Positions 18,101-26,785 are shown, counted from the first letter of the stretch. The stretch: 64,000 nt of DNA from Robiginitalea biformata HTCC2501 (GCF_000024125.1 NC_013222.1:1776501-1840500); one strand, 5' to 3'. Made by a program: numbers and translations. The notes: generated from the sequence alone by a model not told the origin.

Positions 18101-18649
18101 ATCCGGCACTTCACGCCCTACGAAGAACTCGCCTCAAAATCCCGGCGACGCCCGGGTTGGTTTATGGACGAGGAACACGTCTTTGAGAAGCACGCCGAAT
18201 TCATGAAGGACCTGGTAGACGCCGGGGGATTGGCCGGGATAGGGTCCCACGGCCAGTTGCAGGGCCTGGGTTACCACTGGGAGTTATGGTCCGTGGCCAG
18301 CGGCGGTATGGAAAACTCAGACGCCCTGCGGGTAGCCACCCTGCTGGGGGCCCGTTCCCTGGGACTCGATGGCGACCTGGGCAGCCTGAAAGCCGGAAAA
18401 CTGGCAGACCTGGTTATCCTGGATGCGAATCCGCTGGACGACCTGCGCAATACGAATACCGTCCGATATGTGGTCAAGAACGGACGGATGTACGAGGCGG
18501 AAACCCTGGATGCCGTCTGGCCGGATATGCGGAAAGCCCCCACATATCCGTGGCAGGCGGAACGCCCGGAAGGGCTGCCGGGAACGGGTCAGTCCTTGAG
18601 GTCCGGTTCAGGGAACTCGTCCGGCCACGGTACGCGGTCCGACGGGTAA
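15197..18649 (+). CDS. Secreted TolB-like propeller / amidohydrolase fusion
   Basis: The 1150-residue protein has a signal peptide (about 1-25, ending TAHSQ), then many SPDG-containing PD40/TolB propeller repeats to about residue 640 (for example DVSPDGQTIAFD and RFSPDGKSLLYISD). From about residue 715 an amidohydrolase domain begins, with the metal HxH at H778 and H780 in DTHAHMW, and a C-terminal GSLKAGKLADLVILD segment. Such fusions are secreted or periplasmic hydrolases of unknown, perhaps peptide or cyclic amide, substrates. The last 20 codons, rich in Gly and Ser, lie over the convergent GH20 gene (61-bp overlap). Confidence 0.85.
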   Translation: MFAKFFVRRALLLLTGLFLLTAHSQNSGKDSTEKDTAGKKEEGLPLEPSRKISFQAQQGTWISLDVSPDGQTIAFDLMGDIYTIPATGGTATALTRGLPYEVHPRFSPDGKSLLYISDKSGSENIWIMDLESREETQLTKSENKHYFSADWSPDGTYVVGAAGRRNIKLHLYHREGGGGSQLLDKPENLKTIDPAFSPDGKRIYFSRRTGAWNYNAQLPQYQIGTYDMEDGGSAVITSRYGSAFTPTPSPDGKWLVFGSRYEEHTGLRLRNLETGEERWLAYPVQRDEQESIAPLGVLPAMAFSPDSKELFLSYGGKIRALSIADNSVREIPFTAPVSLDLGPRLDFKYPISDAPELPVTQIRDAVPSPDGKHLAFTALNRLYVMELPDGAPRRLTDHEFTEAQPAWSPDGGELVFSGWQPGGGHLYKVRTDGRGGARAITRVPGIYSQPAWSYNSDRIVFLRGYAQAYDEGTGPNTRGSREDLVWIPSDGGAQTLIDKSEGRTTPHFTRGDDRIYLSHPQRGLLSLRWDGTDEKQHLILKGIETYGSRDILTESGHGGHRLLPPDSGLREEDDKASRPAEVRISPDGKRALAQINNDIYSVHVPRYGKTPTVSVAKPGDAAFPAVKLTQLGGEFPAWSGDSGKVHWSLGASHFTYDLAAGEQFRDSLEAVKKAEKENPVKKDSVNGADKDEEEPVFEADEFRIPLKYRQDIPKGTLLLAGARLITMEGDTVHETGDLLIRDNRIAALGPAGSLQIPEGTEVRDMSEKTIVPGFIDTHAHMWPAWGIHKNRIWIYGANLAYGVTTTRDPQTATTDVLTYSDMVNAGMMPGPRIYSTGPGVGYWRYKLTSLEHTKKVLRQYSEYYDTKTIKMYLTGNRKHRQWVIMAAKELGLMPTTEGGLDFKLNMTQLLDGYPGHEHSLPIYPIYNDVVRTIADAGMAVTPTLLVAYGGPWAENYFYATEDVWGDSKIRHFTPYEELASKSRRRPGWFMDEEHVFEKHAEFMKDLVDAGGLAGIGSHGQLQGLGYHWELWSVASGGMENSDALRVATLLGARSLGLDGDLGSLKAGKLADLVILDANPLDDLRNTNTVRYVVKNGRMYEAETLDAVWPDMRKAPTYPWQAERPEGLPGTGQSLRSGSGNSSGHGTRSDG

Positions 18650-20202
18650 TACCGGATATCCATCCGCTTAAAATAGTCCGCCTGGGCGGCCAGGCGGTGC
18701 TTGTAGTCCTCCCAGGATAACTGGGCGGGTTCCGTCCATCCGAGTTCTGCGTAGCCGGGCAGCCTTGGGAATGCCAGGTACTCCAGTTCGCTGAGTTCTG
18801 ATATCGTCTCCGACCACAGGGGGGCTTCAATCCCCAGGATGTCCTTTTTGGCAATTCCGGCCGCATAGGCCTGGGGGTTCCAGATGTAAGCGCTGTCCAC
18901 GGGGATATAGGCGGCCCAGTGGAGCCCGAAGGTGGAGGTGGAATCGTATTGCATATCCAGGTAGGCCTTCCGGGCCGGGGAGAGGATCACCTGCATCCCC
19001 TGGTTAACCGCTTTCCGGGCGTTTTCCTCATCGGCCCAGAATTGGGCTACCGAACTGCTGTCCAGGGAGGCATTGGCAATTTCGTCCCAACCGATCATCC
19101 GTTTCCCGTACTTCCGCACGATGGGTTCCACCCGCTCCACAAAATAGATGTAATCGTCCTTTGCAGTGACGTGGCTTTCGTCTCCACCAATGTGGAAGTA
19201 GGGCCCGGGGGTCATCTCGGAAATTTCCCGGATAACATCGTCGATAAAGGCATAAACCGTGTCCTTACGCGTGTCCCAGGTGCTGAACCCCACTTGCGTC
19301 CCGGTATACAGGGCCGGGGTTTTCCCGTTCCCGTTCAAAAACGGGTAGGCAACAGAGGCCGCATTCGTATGCCCGGGCATGTCCACTTCCGGCACAATCG
19401 TGATAAACCGCTCCGCTGCATAGGCAACGATTTCTTTGTATTCCTCCTGGGTGTAATACCCGCCGGGGCCACCTCCTACTTCGGTGCTGCCGCCTACTTC
19501 GGTCAGTTTCGGCCACGATTTGATTTCGATCCGCCAGCCCTGGTCGTCCGTCAGGTGCAGGTGGAGGACATTCAGTTTGTAATAGGCCATCACGTCCAGG
19601 TATTTTTTGACGTCGGAAACGGAAAAGAAATGCCGGGCCACATCGAGCATGGCCCCCCGGTAGGCAAATTCCGTCTTATCGGTGATTTTTCCAGTGGGAA
19701 GCGGCCAGATGGGGTATTCCGTCAGGGTGTCATTGGCTGCCGACGGAATCAGCTGCCGCAGGGTCTGTACGGCGTGGAAGGCCCCCTCGGCATTCGCGCT
19801 GTTGATCAGTACGGAATCGCGGGTGATATACAACTGGTATCCTTCGGGCCCGTCCGCAGGGGATTGGTTGAAATAAATCGCCCGGTGGATCCCTTCTTTG
19901 TTTTCATTGTCCACGGGCAGCCTCAGGCCGGTACGCGCCTCAATATGGCCTGCGAGGGTTTCCGCCACCTCGGCCATGCCTGCGGCGCCCCCGCTGTAGA
20001 TCGCCACGTGCCGGTCAAGGCCAAAAGCATCGTGGGTAGGTACCACGGACAGGGGTTTCGGGATCAGGGCGGCTTCCGCCAAATCCGTTTCTGGAAATTC
20101 AATACGGGGCCGCTGCTCATCGGCACATGCCCACAGGGCCACTCCCAGCCAACCGGCCAGGGCAATTCGGATCAGGGCACTGCCCCATTTCAGGTTTTTC
20201 AT
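18589..20202 (-). CDS. Beta-N-acetylhexosaminidase, GH20
   Basis: Cleaves terminal N-acetylglucosamine or N-acetylgalactosamine from chitooligosaccharides or glycans by substrate assistance. In 537 residues there is an N-terminal signal ending near C26 (LWACADE, probable lipoprotein though the lipobox is imperfect), a GH20b domain to about residue 160, and the catalytic barrel with LHLTDDQGWRIEIKSWPKLT and the Asp-Glu pair D341-E342 in GGDES. It is the last gene of a leftward run of secreted hydrolases. Confidence 0.92.
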   Translation of the reverse strand: MKNLKWGSALIRIALAGWLGVALWACADEQRPRIEFPETDLAEAALIPKPLSVVPTHDAFGLDRHVAIYSGGAAGMAEVAETLAGHIEARTGLRLPVDNENKEGIHRAIYFNQSPADGPEGYQLYITRDSVLINSANAEGAFHAVQTLRQLIPSAANDTLTEYPIWPLPTGKITDKTEFAYRGAMLDVARHFFSVSDVKKYLDVMAYYKLNVLHLHLTDDQGWRIEIKSWPKLTEVGGSTEVGGGPGGYYTQEEYKEIVAYAAERFITIVPEVDMPGHTNAASVAYPFLNGNGKTPALYTGTQVGFSTWDTRKDTVYAFIDDVIREISEMTPGPYFHIGGDESHVTAKDDYIYFVERVEPIVRKYGKRMIGWDEIANASLDSSSVAQFWADEENARKAVNQGMQVILSPARKAYLDMQYDSTSTFGLHWAAYIPVDSAYIWNPQAYAAGIAKKDILGIEAPLWSETISELSELEYLAFPRLPGYAELGWTEPAQLSWEDYKHRLAAQADYFKRMDIRYYPSDRVPWPDEFPEPDLKD

Positions 20203-20250
20203 GCTATGTTCAATTGTTTGCGCGTGGTGTTGGAGCGCGTGGTGTTTTTA

Positions 20251-20949
20251 TTAATTCGATTGCCCGATCAGCGGACCCAAAACAGATTTCCAGATGCGGT
20301 ATCCTTCGGCATTCATATGCAGTCCGTCTTCAATAAACAAAGTTTCATTCAGGGACCCGTCCGCCTGGAGCATCGGTGTCCAGACATCGGCATAGCGGGT
20401 CAGGGGGTCCGCTTCTGCCAGCCGGCTCAACTTCCGGTTAAATCGCTCGTATTTTCCCCGTAGCTTCCACCGGCTGATACTCGGTTTGGCGGAGATCAAC
20501 ACCACGGGCATCCCCGGGTAACGCGACCGGATCCGGGAGAGGATTTCCGCAATATCCCGGAAGGCGCGGCCGGGGCTTTTTCCTTCTGCCAGGTCGTTGT
20601 CGCCTTCGTAGATGGAAACCACCATCGGGCGGTAATTCAGTATCAGGGGATCCAGGTAGAAAAGCAGGTCGGAAGCCTGGGAACCCCCGAACCCGGTATT
20701 GATTACCTGCCTGTCGGGAAAATCCCGGTCCAGGCTTTCCCACATGCGGACACTCGAGCTGCCGGTAAACAGATAGGTGGCCCGATAGGGGTTCCACAAG
20801 CTATCGTTCCGGGCTGTGATGGAGGCGACTTCCTGTTCAAAACGCCCGGGGTCCTGGGCGAATGCAGGGACGCATTGGATTAAAATCGCAAGCAATGCGA
20901 GCAGGACTCCCATGTCCTTGGCGGGAGAATTCGGGGAAATGCGTGTCAT
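20251..20949 (-). CDS. Secreted SGNH/GDSL-type hydrolase
   Basis: The 232-residue protein has a signal peptide (to about FAQ, residue 32) and the blocks of the SGNH esterase fold: FTGSSSVRMW (nucleophile Ser), GFGGSQASDLL (block II Gly), EGDNDL (block III Asn) and DGLHMNAEGY (catalytic Asp and His). It resembles carbohydrate or phospholipid acyl-esterases. Its start overlaps the stop of the upstream alpha/beta hydrolase by 4 bp. With the neighbouring hexosaminidase, a deacylase of acetylated sugars is a reasonable guess. Confidence 0.85.
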   Translation of the reverse strand: MTRISPNSPAKDMGVLLALLAILIQCVPAFAQDPGRFEQEVASITARNDSLWNPYRATYLFTGSSSVRMWESLDRDFPDRQVINTGFGGSQASDLLFYLDPLILNYRPMVVSIYEGDNDLAEGKSPGRAFRDIAEILSRIRSRYPGMPVVLISAKPSISRWKLRGKYERFNRKLSRLAEADPLTRYADVWTPMLQADGSLNETLFIEDGLHMNAEGYRIWKSVLGPLIGQSN

Positions 20950-21848
20950 TCGCCTGGTTGTTTTTGTTCAGGCACTAAAATATGGACATTGGCCCAATCG
21001 TAAAAACGCTCAATCCACTTGTCGGACGGCAATCCCTGTTCCCGCATCCCGAAGCCATGACCGCCCCGGCTGTACATATGCAGGGCAACCGGGATCCCGG
21101 CTTCCCGCCATGCGGTGTAGAGTTCCACGCTGCCCTTTGCAAGGCCCAGCGGGTCGTCGGTGGCGCAAATTACGAGCAGGGGCGGGGCATGTTCCGGGGC
21201 AGGGGCCACCGGGTAGGCATCCGTCCAGGGATAAACCGGCACCAAAAAGTCCGGTACATTGTCCCCGGAAGCCGAATAGCCGACACCCAGGGTAACTGCC
21301 CCGCCGGCCGAAAACCCCATGAATCCAATTTTTTCGGGATCCAGACCGTACTCCCCGGCATGAGACCGGACCCAGGTCAACGCGCTCAGCCCGTCCTGGA
21401 TGGAGTAGGGGAGTACCTTACCCACATTGGCCATCAGGCCGGTCGGGTCATTCTGTCCGAGCTGGCTGATTTCGGCAACGCCATCGGCACCCGTGGGCAC
21501 CAGGCGGTATTTGAGCACAAAAGCCGTAAAACCCCGTTCCGCGAGCCATTGGGCTACCTGCCGGCCTTCACTTTCGATACTCAACCCGTAAAGGCCCCCG
21601 CCCGGGGCAATCACTACGGCTGCCGAATTGCCCGCCCCCTTCCCGGGCCGGAAAACCTGCATGCTGGGTGCGGACACGTTTGTGACCACCTCGGTTTGCC
21701 AGATGTCGCTGTAGTAGTGTTTCTCACTACCGGTCCATTCCACCCCCCGGGCGGGGTCGAAGGGCAATGGAATACTGTCTGCCTGGGCAAACAGGCCGGG
21801 CATAACAAAGAGTAGCAACCAGTGGATCGTCAGGGTAGTTCTCATCAT
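20946..21848 (-). CDS. Secreted alpha/beta hydrolase (BD-FAE/acetylesterase-like)
   Basis: 300 residues with a signal peptide ending near FAQADS, an oxyanion motif APGGGLYG (81-88), nucleophile S180 in GFSAGG, a likely acid at D231 or D232 and H264 in GGHGFG. These are the motifs of small carbohydrate esterases acting on acetyl or feruloyl groups. It is translationally coupled to the SGNH hydrolase. Substrate is inferred only from family and context. Confidence 0.85.
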   Translation of the reverse strand: MMRTTLTIHWLLLFVMPGLFAQADSIPLPFDPARGVEWTGSEKHYYSDIWQTEVVTNVSAPSMQVFRPGKGAGNSAAVVIAPGGGLYGLSIESEGRQVAQWLAERGFTAFVLKYRLVPTGADGVAEISQLGQNDPTGLMANVGKVLPYSIQDGLSALTWVRSHAGEYGLDPEKIGFMGFSAGGAVTLGVGYSASGDNVPDFLVPVYPWTDAYPVAPAPEHAPPLLVICATDDPLGLAKGSVELYTAWREAGIPVALHMYSRGGHGFGMREQGLPSDKWIERFYDWANVHILVPEQKQPGE

Positions 21849-21892
21849 GGGTGAAGGTCCGTTAACATTTATTGAAAATCAGGGGGATGGGG

Positions 21893-22801
21893 TCATTTGG
21901 GCTGCCAATGCATCCCGGCCACGGTCATCCGAAGCGTGTACACGGCATCCATGGCTGTAATAAACAAGGTTTTGCCATCCGTACCCCCAAAAGTTACGTT
22001 GGCCGTCCAGCTTTCGGGCACCTCGATATGATGGAGTTTTTTGCCCTCCGGGCTGAAAATGTGCACGCCCCGGCCGGTCAGGTAGATATTCCCCTGTTCA
22101 TCCAGGGTCATCCCATCAGAGCCCATGGTAATCATCAGGGTGGCGTTTTCCAGGCTGCCGTCCGGGGCGATATCGTACCGGTACGTCATGCTGTTGCCGA
22201 TATCCGCGACGTAGAGGCGCTTTCCGTCCCGAGTCCCGATAATCCCGTTGGGTTGTACCAGGCCGTCTGCTGCCAGCTGGGGCTCCCCTCCGGCTGCAGG
22301 GATCCGGTAGACCCGCTCCTCCTCAATTTCCTTTTCCTGCCGTTCCCAGTAGGGGCGCTGGTAATAGGGGTCGGTAAAATAAATGGTGCCGTCCGGGTGG
22401 ACCCACATATCGTTCGGCCCGTTGAATTTGGCACCCTGGTAATTATCCGTGAGCACTTTCACGGACTTATCCGGGGCAATGCGCCAGAGCTCAAACTTCT
22501 CGTCGGCCGCAGCGAGGAGGTTGCCTTCGTTATCCCAGTACAGGCCGTTTGCCCGGCCCGCCGGCTCCATGAATACGCTGATTTCCCCGGTCTTCGCATC
22601 CCAGCGGTGAATCCGGTTGTTCGGTTGGTCGGTGAAGTACACGTCTCCCCCTGGGGCAGTTGCCGGGCCCTCCGTAAATTCAAATGCCTCGGAGACGAGC
22701 TGCAGTTCGGCGCCTTCTTCAATCAGGCCAGTCTCGCTGGCGCAACCTGCAAGCAGGATCCCCAGGGCGGTCAGGGCCAGCCCGTTCGTTATTCGGTTCA
22801 T
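21893..22801 (-). CDS. SMP-30/gluconolactonase family lipoprotein
   Basis: 302 residues with a clear lipobox LLAGC (C20). The mature part is a six-bladed propeller with family segments EGPATAPGGDVYFTDQ, GAKFNGPNDMWV and GTIYFTDPYY that supply the metal-binding Glu, Asn and Asp. Family enzymes hydrolyse lactones of sugar acids. It lies 4 bp downstream of the D-aminoacylase-like gene, so they share a transcript. Confidence 0.85.
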   Translation of the reverse strand: MNRITNGLALTALGILLAGCASETGLIEEGAELQLVSEAFEFTEGPATAPGGDVYFTDQPNNRIHRWDAKTGEISVFMEPAGRANGLYWDNEGNLLAAADEKFELWRIAPDKSVKVLTDNYQGAKFNGPNDMWVHPDGTIYFTDPYYQRPYWERQEKEIEEERVYRIPAAGGEPQLAADGLVQPNGIIGTRDGKRLYVADIGNSMTYRYDIAPDGSLENATLMITMGSDGMTLDEQGNIYLTGRGVHIFSPEGKKLHHIEVPESWTANVTFGGTDGKTLFITAMDAVYTLRMTVAGMHWQPK

Positions 22802-22805
22802 CGTT

Positions 22806-24452
22806 TTATGGTTTTTTCATTTGATATCCCGGCCCCCTGACGAAACGCCCGGGGAAATTGCCGGTGTGCTCCCCGTTTTGCAACACGGGGACGCCATTTA
22901 CCAGGACGTGTTCCACCCCGGATGCGTATTGGTGCGGTTGTTCAAAGGTGGCCCGGTCCTGGATCCGCTCCGGGTCAAAAACCACCACGTCGGCAAAGTA
23001 TCCGGGTTTGAGCTGTCCGCGCCCCCGGAGTTTCAGGTTGCCCGCCGGCAGGGAGGTGAGTCGGCGGACGGCTTCCTCCAGGGAAATGACCCCGCGATCC
23101 CGGACAAAATGGGACAGGAGGCGCGCAAAGGAGCCGTAGGCCCTCGGGTGCGTACTCTGTTCCAGGAAAACCCCTTCATTCGTATAGGAGCCCGCATCCG
23201 AACATATTGCCATATAGGGCAGGGCGAGTTTTTTTTCGACATTCTCCTCGCTCATTGAAAAATAGACCACCTGAATCCGGCTGTCATCCTCAAAGATGAG
23301 GTCGGCAATGGCTTCCCGGGGCCGGATACCGCGCTCCGCGGCCACTTCTGCCAGATTTTTGCCGATCAGGTGGCGCATGTCCTTGTTGCGAAACCCCACC
23401 AGCAGGATATTCTCCGGGGGGACGTGAAATTTAACCTCTTCGATCATCCGCTGCCTCGCCTCCGGGTCCCGGAGGTATTCCATCGTACGTTCATGCCCCC
23501 CGTCCTTGGCCCAGGCCGGCAGCAGCACATTTAACCCCGTGGAACTCGCATTGTACATATACATATCCGTGGTAATTTCCAGGCCGCGGCTGCGCGCGTC
23601 CTCCACCAGGGCGATGGCGCTGTCCAACAGGTCCCAATTGTCCTGTCCGGAAGCCTTGAAGTGGTAGATCTCGGCCGGCACATCGGCATCTTCCGCAATT
23701 TGGATGAGTTCCCGCACCGCGTGGAGCAGGCTGTCCTCCTCGTTGCGGATATGCGATATATACATGCCTCCATATTCCGATACCACCCGTGCCAGGTCGG
23801 TGATTTCGCCCGTGGATGCGTGTCCGCTCGGCACGTAAATCAGGGAGGTCGACAGGCCTACGGCCCCTTCTTCCATCCCCCGGCGGAGCAGGGTTTTCAT
23901 CGAATCCATTTCCGCAGGGGTGGGCGCCCGTTTTTCGTATCCCATCACGTATTCCCGAAGCGTGCCGTTGCCCACAAAAGAGGCTACATTTGTGGATACG
24001 CCACGCTCTTCCAGGTGTTGCAGGTATTCCCCGAGGGTGGTCCAGGGGATGTCGTAGGTAATGTCCTGTTGCCCGTTGCGCATCTCCCGTTTCATCTCTT
24101 CGTTAAGGGGCCCCATAGAGCGTCCTTCGCCCAGTACTTCCAGGGTGACGCCCTGCCGGATATCGCTCTGCGAGCGGCCGTCCTCCAGGAGGGATACGTT
24201 TGCCCAGCTGAGCATATTGATAAACCCCGGGGCCAGGTGGAGCCCGGTGGCGTCGATCTCGGTTTTCGCCTTCCGTCCCGAAAGGTCCCCGATGGCTGCA
24301 ATGGTATCTCCCCGGATTCCCAGGTCGGCTCGGATGGCCGGGCTGCCGCTGCCGTCGAGCAACTGTCCGCCCCGGATAACGACATCAAACCCGGGTTCCG
24401 GTTGGCATGAGGAAAATATCAGGAGGAGAATCAGGAAGCGCAATGCGTACAT
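22806..24452 (-). CDS. N-acyl-D-amino acid deacylase-like lipoprotein
   Basis: With ATG 24452 the protein has 548 residues and a lipoprotein signal (LIFSSC, C16). The overall fold is amidohydrolase/D-aminoacylase: VIRGGQLLDGSGSP, ISHIRNEEDS (H234), EIYHFKASG (H264) and ICSDAGSY with the late catalytic Asp. The usual GFID.H.H metal motif is replaced by GFINMLSW (76-83), and the Cys of TTVVVGNCG-type loops is Glu here (E109 in LGEG). Activity may therefore differ from the textbook enzyme. The longer frame from 24503 would overlap the divergent promoter region. Confidence 0.82.
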   Translation of the reverse strand: MYALRFLILLLIFSSCQPEPGFDVVIRGGQLLDGSGSPAIRADLGIRGDTIAAIGDLSGRKAKTEIDATGLHLAPGFINMLSWANVSLLEDGRSQSDIRQGVTLEVLGEGRSMGPLNEEMKREMRNGQQDITYDIPWTTLGEYLQHLEERGVSTNVASFVGNGTLREYVMGYEKRAPTPAEMDSMKTLLRRGMEEGAVGLSTSLIYVPSGHASTGEITDLARVVSEYGGMYISHIRNEEDSLLHAVRELIQIAEDADVPAEIYHFKASGQDNWDLLDSAIALVEDARSRGLEITTDMYMYNASSTGLNVLLPAWAKDGGHERTMEYLRDPEARQRMIEEVKFHVPPENILLVGFRNKDMRHLIGKNLAEVAAERGIRPREAIADLIFEDDSRIQVVYFSMSEENVEKKLALPYMAICSDAGSYTNEGVFLEQSTHPRAYGSFARLLSHFVRDRGVISLEEAVRRLTSLPAGNLKLRGRGQLKPGYFADVVVFDPERIQDRATFEQPHQYASGVEHVLVNGVPVLQNGEHTGNFPGRFVRGPGYQMKKP

Positions 24453-24515
24453 GGATCCGGTTGGTTTGCCATTAAAATTACGCCAAATTCCATTCGCCGC
24501 CAAACCCCGGATTTG

Positions 24516-24523
24516 TACCTTTG
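24516..24523 (+). promoter_or_regulatory. -7 promoter box TACCTTTG for mazG
   Basis: Exact TAnnTTTG with a leader of about 12 nt to ATG 24542. It supports that start, because an in-frame upstream start at 24521 would lie within the box. Confidence 0.55.
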
Positions 24524-24541
24524 CCGAAAGAACAGGGCCCT

Positions 24542-25318
24542 ATGAACACCCGGGAAAAACAGTTGCAGGCCATCGATCGCCTGCTCACCATCATGGACGA
24601 ATTGCGGGAAGGCTGCCCGTGGGATCGCAAACAGACGATGCAGACCCTCCGGCAGCTGACTATCGAGGAAACCTACGAATTGGGGGATGCCATCCTGGAC
24701 AATGACCTGGAGGAGGTCAAGGGAGAGTTGGGCGACTTGTTGCTGCATATTGTTTTTTACGCCCGGGTCGGCTCGGAAACCGGCCATTTTGATATCGGGG
24801 ACGTGGCGGAGGCGATTTGCGAGAAGTTGATCCGCCGCCACCCGCACATCTACGGGGACACCGAGGTGGCCGACGAGGCGGATGTTAAGGCGAATTGGGA
24901 ACGCATCAAGTTGCGGGAAGGCAAGAAAAGCGTTTTGCAGGGAGTACCCGCCGGGTTGCCGGCCCTGGTCAAGGCCAACCGGATCCAGGAGAAGGTGGCC
25001 GGGGTGGGCTTTGACTGGGAACAGCCCGAACAGGTCCTGGACAAGGTGCGTGAAGAACTGGGCGAACTCGAGGCGGAGCGGCGCGCCGGCAATGCGGATG
25101 CCCTGGAAGCCGAGATGGGCGATGTGTTCTTCTCCCTGGTCAACTACGCCCGCTTTCTCGGGATCAACCCAGAAAATGCCCTGGAACGGACCAACAAGAA
25201 ATTCATGGCGCGCTTTGACTTTTTGGAATCCCGGGCCCGGGAGGCCGGGAGGGAACTCAGCGATATGACCCTGGCCGAAATGGACGTGCACTGGGAAGAA
25301 GCCAAGAAACAACCCTGA
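24542..25318 (+). CDS. mazG: Nucleoside triphosphate pyrophosphohydrolase MazG
   Basis: Hydrolyses (d)NTPs to monophosphates, a house-cleaning role. The 258 residues contain two MazG helical units: CPWD..QT...L...EETYEL..AI and EEVKGELGDLLLHIVFYAR at the N-terminus, then a second EELGELE...EMGDVFFSLVNYAR copy near residue 180-215 whose EExxE and ExxD residues bind Mg2+. Length and two-domain layout match the long MazG form. Confidence 0.93.
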   Translation: MNTREKQLQAIDRLLTIMDELREGCPWDRKQTMQTLRQLTIEETYELGDAILDNDLEEVKGELGDLLLHIVFYARVGSETGHFDIGDVAEAICEKLIRRHPHIYGDTEVADEADVKANWERIKLREGKKSVLQGVPAGLPALVKANRIQEKVAGVGFDWEQPEQVLDKVREELGELEAERRAGNADALEAEMGDVFFSLVNYARFLGINPENALERTNKKFMARFDFLESRAREAGRELSDMTLAEMDVHWEEAKKQP

Positions 25319-25354
25319 GGAGCCATGCGGCCCGATAACTGCTAACATCCCGTT

Positions 25355-26728
25355 TTGCTGCAGCAATACACCCGCGAATTCCGTTATAACTTCCGCCTGG
25401 CGTCCCCGGTAATCCTCGGGATGCTCGGGCATACCTTTGTCGTTTTTGCGGATAATATCATGGTGGGCCAGCTGGGTACCGCGGAACTCGCCGCGGTTTC
25501 CCTGGGGAACAGTTTTGTGTTTATCGCCATGTCGCTCGGCATCGGGTTCTCGACTGCGATCACCCCCCTGGTAGCGGAGGCGGACGGACGGGGCGACCGG
25601 GGAGAGGGCAGGCAGGTGCTCCAGCACGGCCTGGTCCTTTGCAGCCTGCTGGGCCTGGTCCTTTTTGCGGCGGTACTCCTGGCCAAGCCGCTCATGTACC
25701 TGATGGAGCAGCCCCCTGAAGTGGTGGCTTTTGCCCAGCCGTATATCGACCTGGTAGCCCTTTCCCTGATCCCGCTCATCGTATTCCAGGCGCTGAAGCA
25801 ATTCTCGGAGGGGCTTTCCCAGACGCGCTATCCGATGTATGCCACCATCGTGGCCAACGTGATCAATATCGGGCTGAACTACCTATTGATATTCGGACAC
25901 CTGGGGTTTCCGGCCATGGGGGTTACCGGAGCGGCCGTCGGCACCCTGGTGGCCCGTGTGGCCATGTGCTTTATCCTGTGGGGCCTGTTCCGCCGCCGCC
26001 CGGCCTTTGCCGGGTACGTTGAGCGCCTCGCCTTTCGCAAGATCGGCAAGCGGATGCTGCGAAAAATTATCAACCTGGGATTCCCCTCGGCCCTGCAATT
26101 CTTTTTTGAGGTAGCCATTTTTACCGCTGCTATCTGGCTGAGCGGTGTCCTGGGGAAAAACCCCCAGGCGGCAAACCAGATTGCCCTGAACCTGAGCAGC
26201 ATGACCTTTATGTTCGGTACCGGCCTCGGGGTGGCTGCCATGATCCGGGTTGGCAACCAACTGGGCCTCCGGAATTTCCCGGAACTGCGGCGTATTGCCA
26301 CGTCGATTTTCCTGATGACCGTGCTCCTGATGGCGGGCTTTGCCTTGCTGTTCCTGCTGGGTAGGCACTGGTTCCCCACGCTGTACCTGGACCTGGACGA
26401 CACGGTGAATTTTGCCGATAACCGGGAAGTGGTGGAACTGGCGGCCCGGCTCTTGCTCGTGGCGTCGGTCTTCCAGATATCCGATGGCGTGCAGGTAGTG
26501 GTCCTCGGAGCGCTGCGGGGATTACAGGATGTGCGTATCCCCACGTTGCTGACCTTTATCGCCTACTGGCTGATCGGATTCCCGGTTAGCTATTTCCTCG
26601 GGTTGCATACGGCCCTGGCGAGCACGGGGATATGGATCGGTTTGCTGGCCGGGCTTACCGCCTCCTCAATAATGTTGTATCTTCGGTTCCGGTATCTGAC
26701 GGGTCGGCTCATCGGCCAACATCCCTGA
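25355..26728 (+). CDS. MATE family multidrug/sodium antiporter
   Basis: 457 residues with twelve predicted membrane segments in two related halves, as in NorM/DinF-type exporters driven by Na+ or H+. The opening FRYNFRLASPVILGMLGHTFVVFADNIMVGQLG is typical. The initiator is TTG: an in-frame TAA lies at 25343-25345, no ATG or GTG lies between, and starting later would lose the first conserved membrane segment. Substrate unknown. Confidence 0.9.
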   Translation: MLQQYTREFRYNFRLASPVILGMLGHTFVVFADNIMVGQLGTAELAAVSLGNSFVFIAMSLGIGFSTAITPLVAEADGRGDRGEGRQVLQHGLVLCSLLGLVLFAAVLLAKPLMYLMEQPPEVVAFAQPYIDLVALSLIPLIVFQALKQFSEGLSQTRYPMYATIVANVINIGLNYLLIFGHLGFPAMGVTGAAVGTLVARVAMCFILWGLFRRRPAFAGYVERLAFRKIGKRMLRKIINLGFPSALQFFFEVAIFTAAIWLSGVLGKNPQAANQIALNLSSMTFMFGTGLGVAAMIRVGNQLGLRNFPELRRIATSIFLMTVLLMAGFALLFLLGRHWFPTLYLDLDDTVNFADNREVVELAARLLLVASVFQISDGVQVVVLGALRGLQDVRIPTLLTFIAYWLIGFPVSYFLGLHTALASTGIWIGLLAGLTASSIMLYLRFRYLTGRLIGQHP

Positions 26729-26785
26729 CCAACCGGTGCCGGTTGATGGCCTACCCCGGAACGAATTGAGAAAAAACATCAATCT

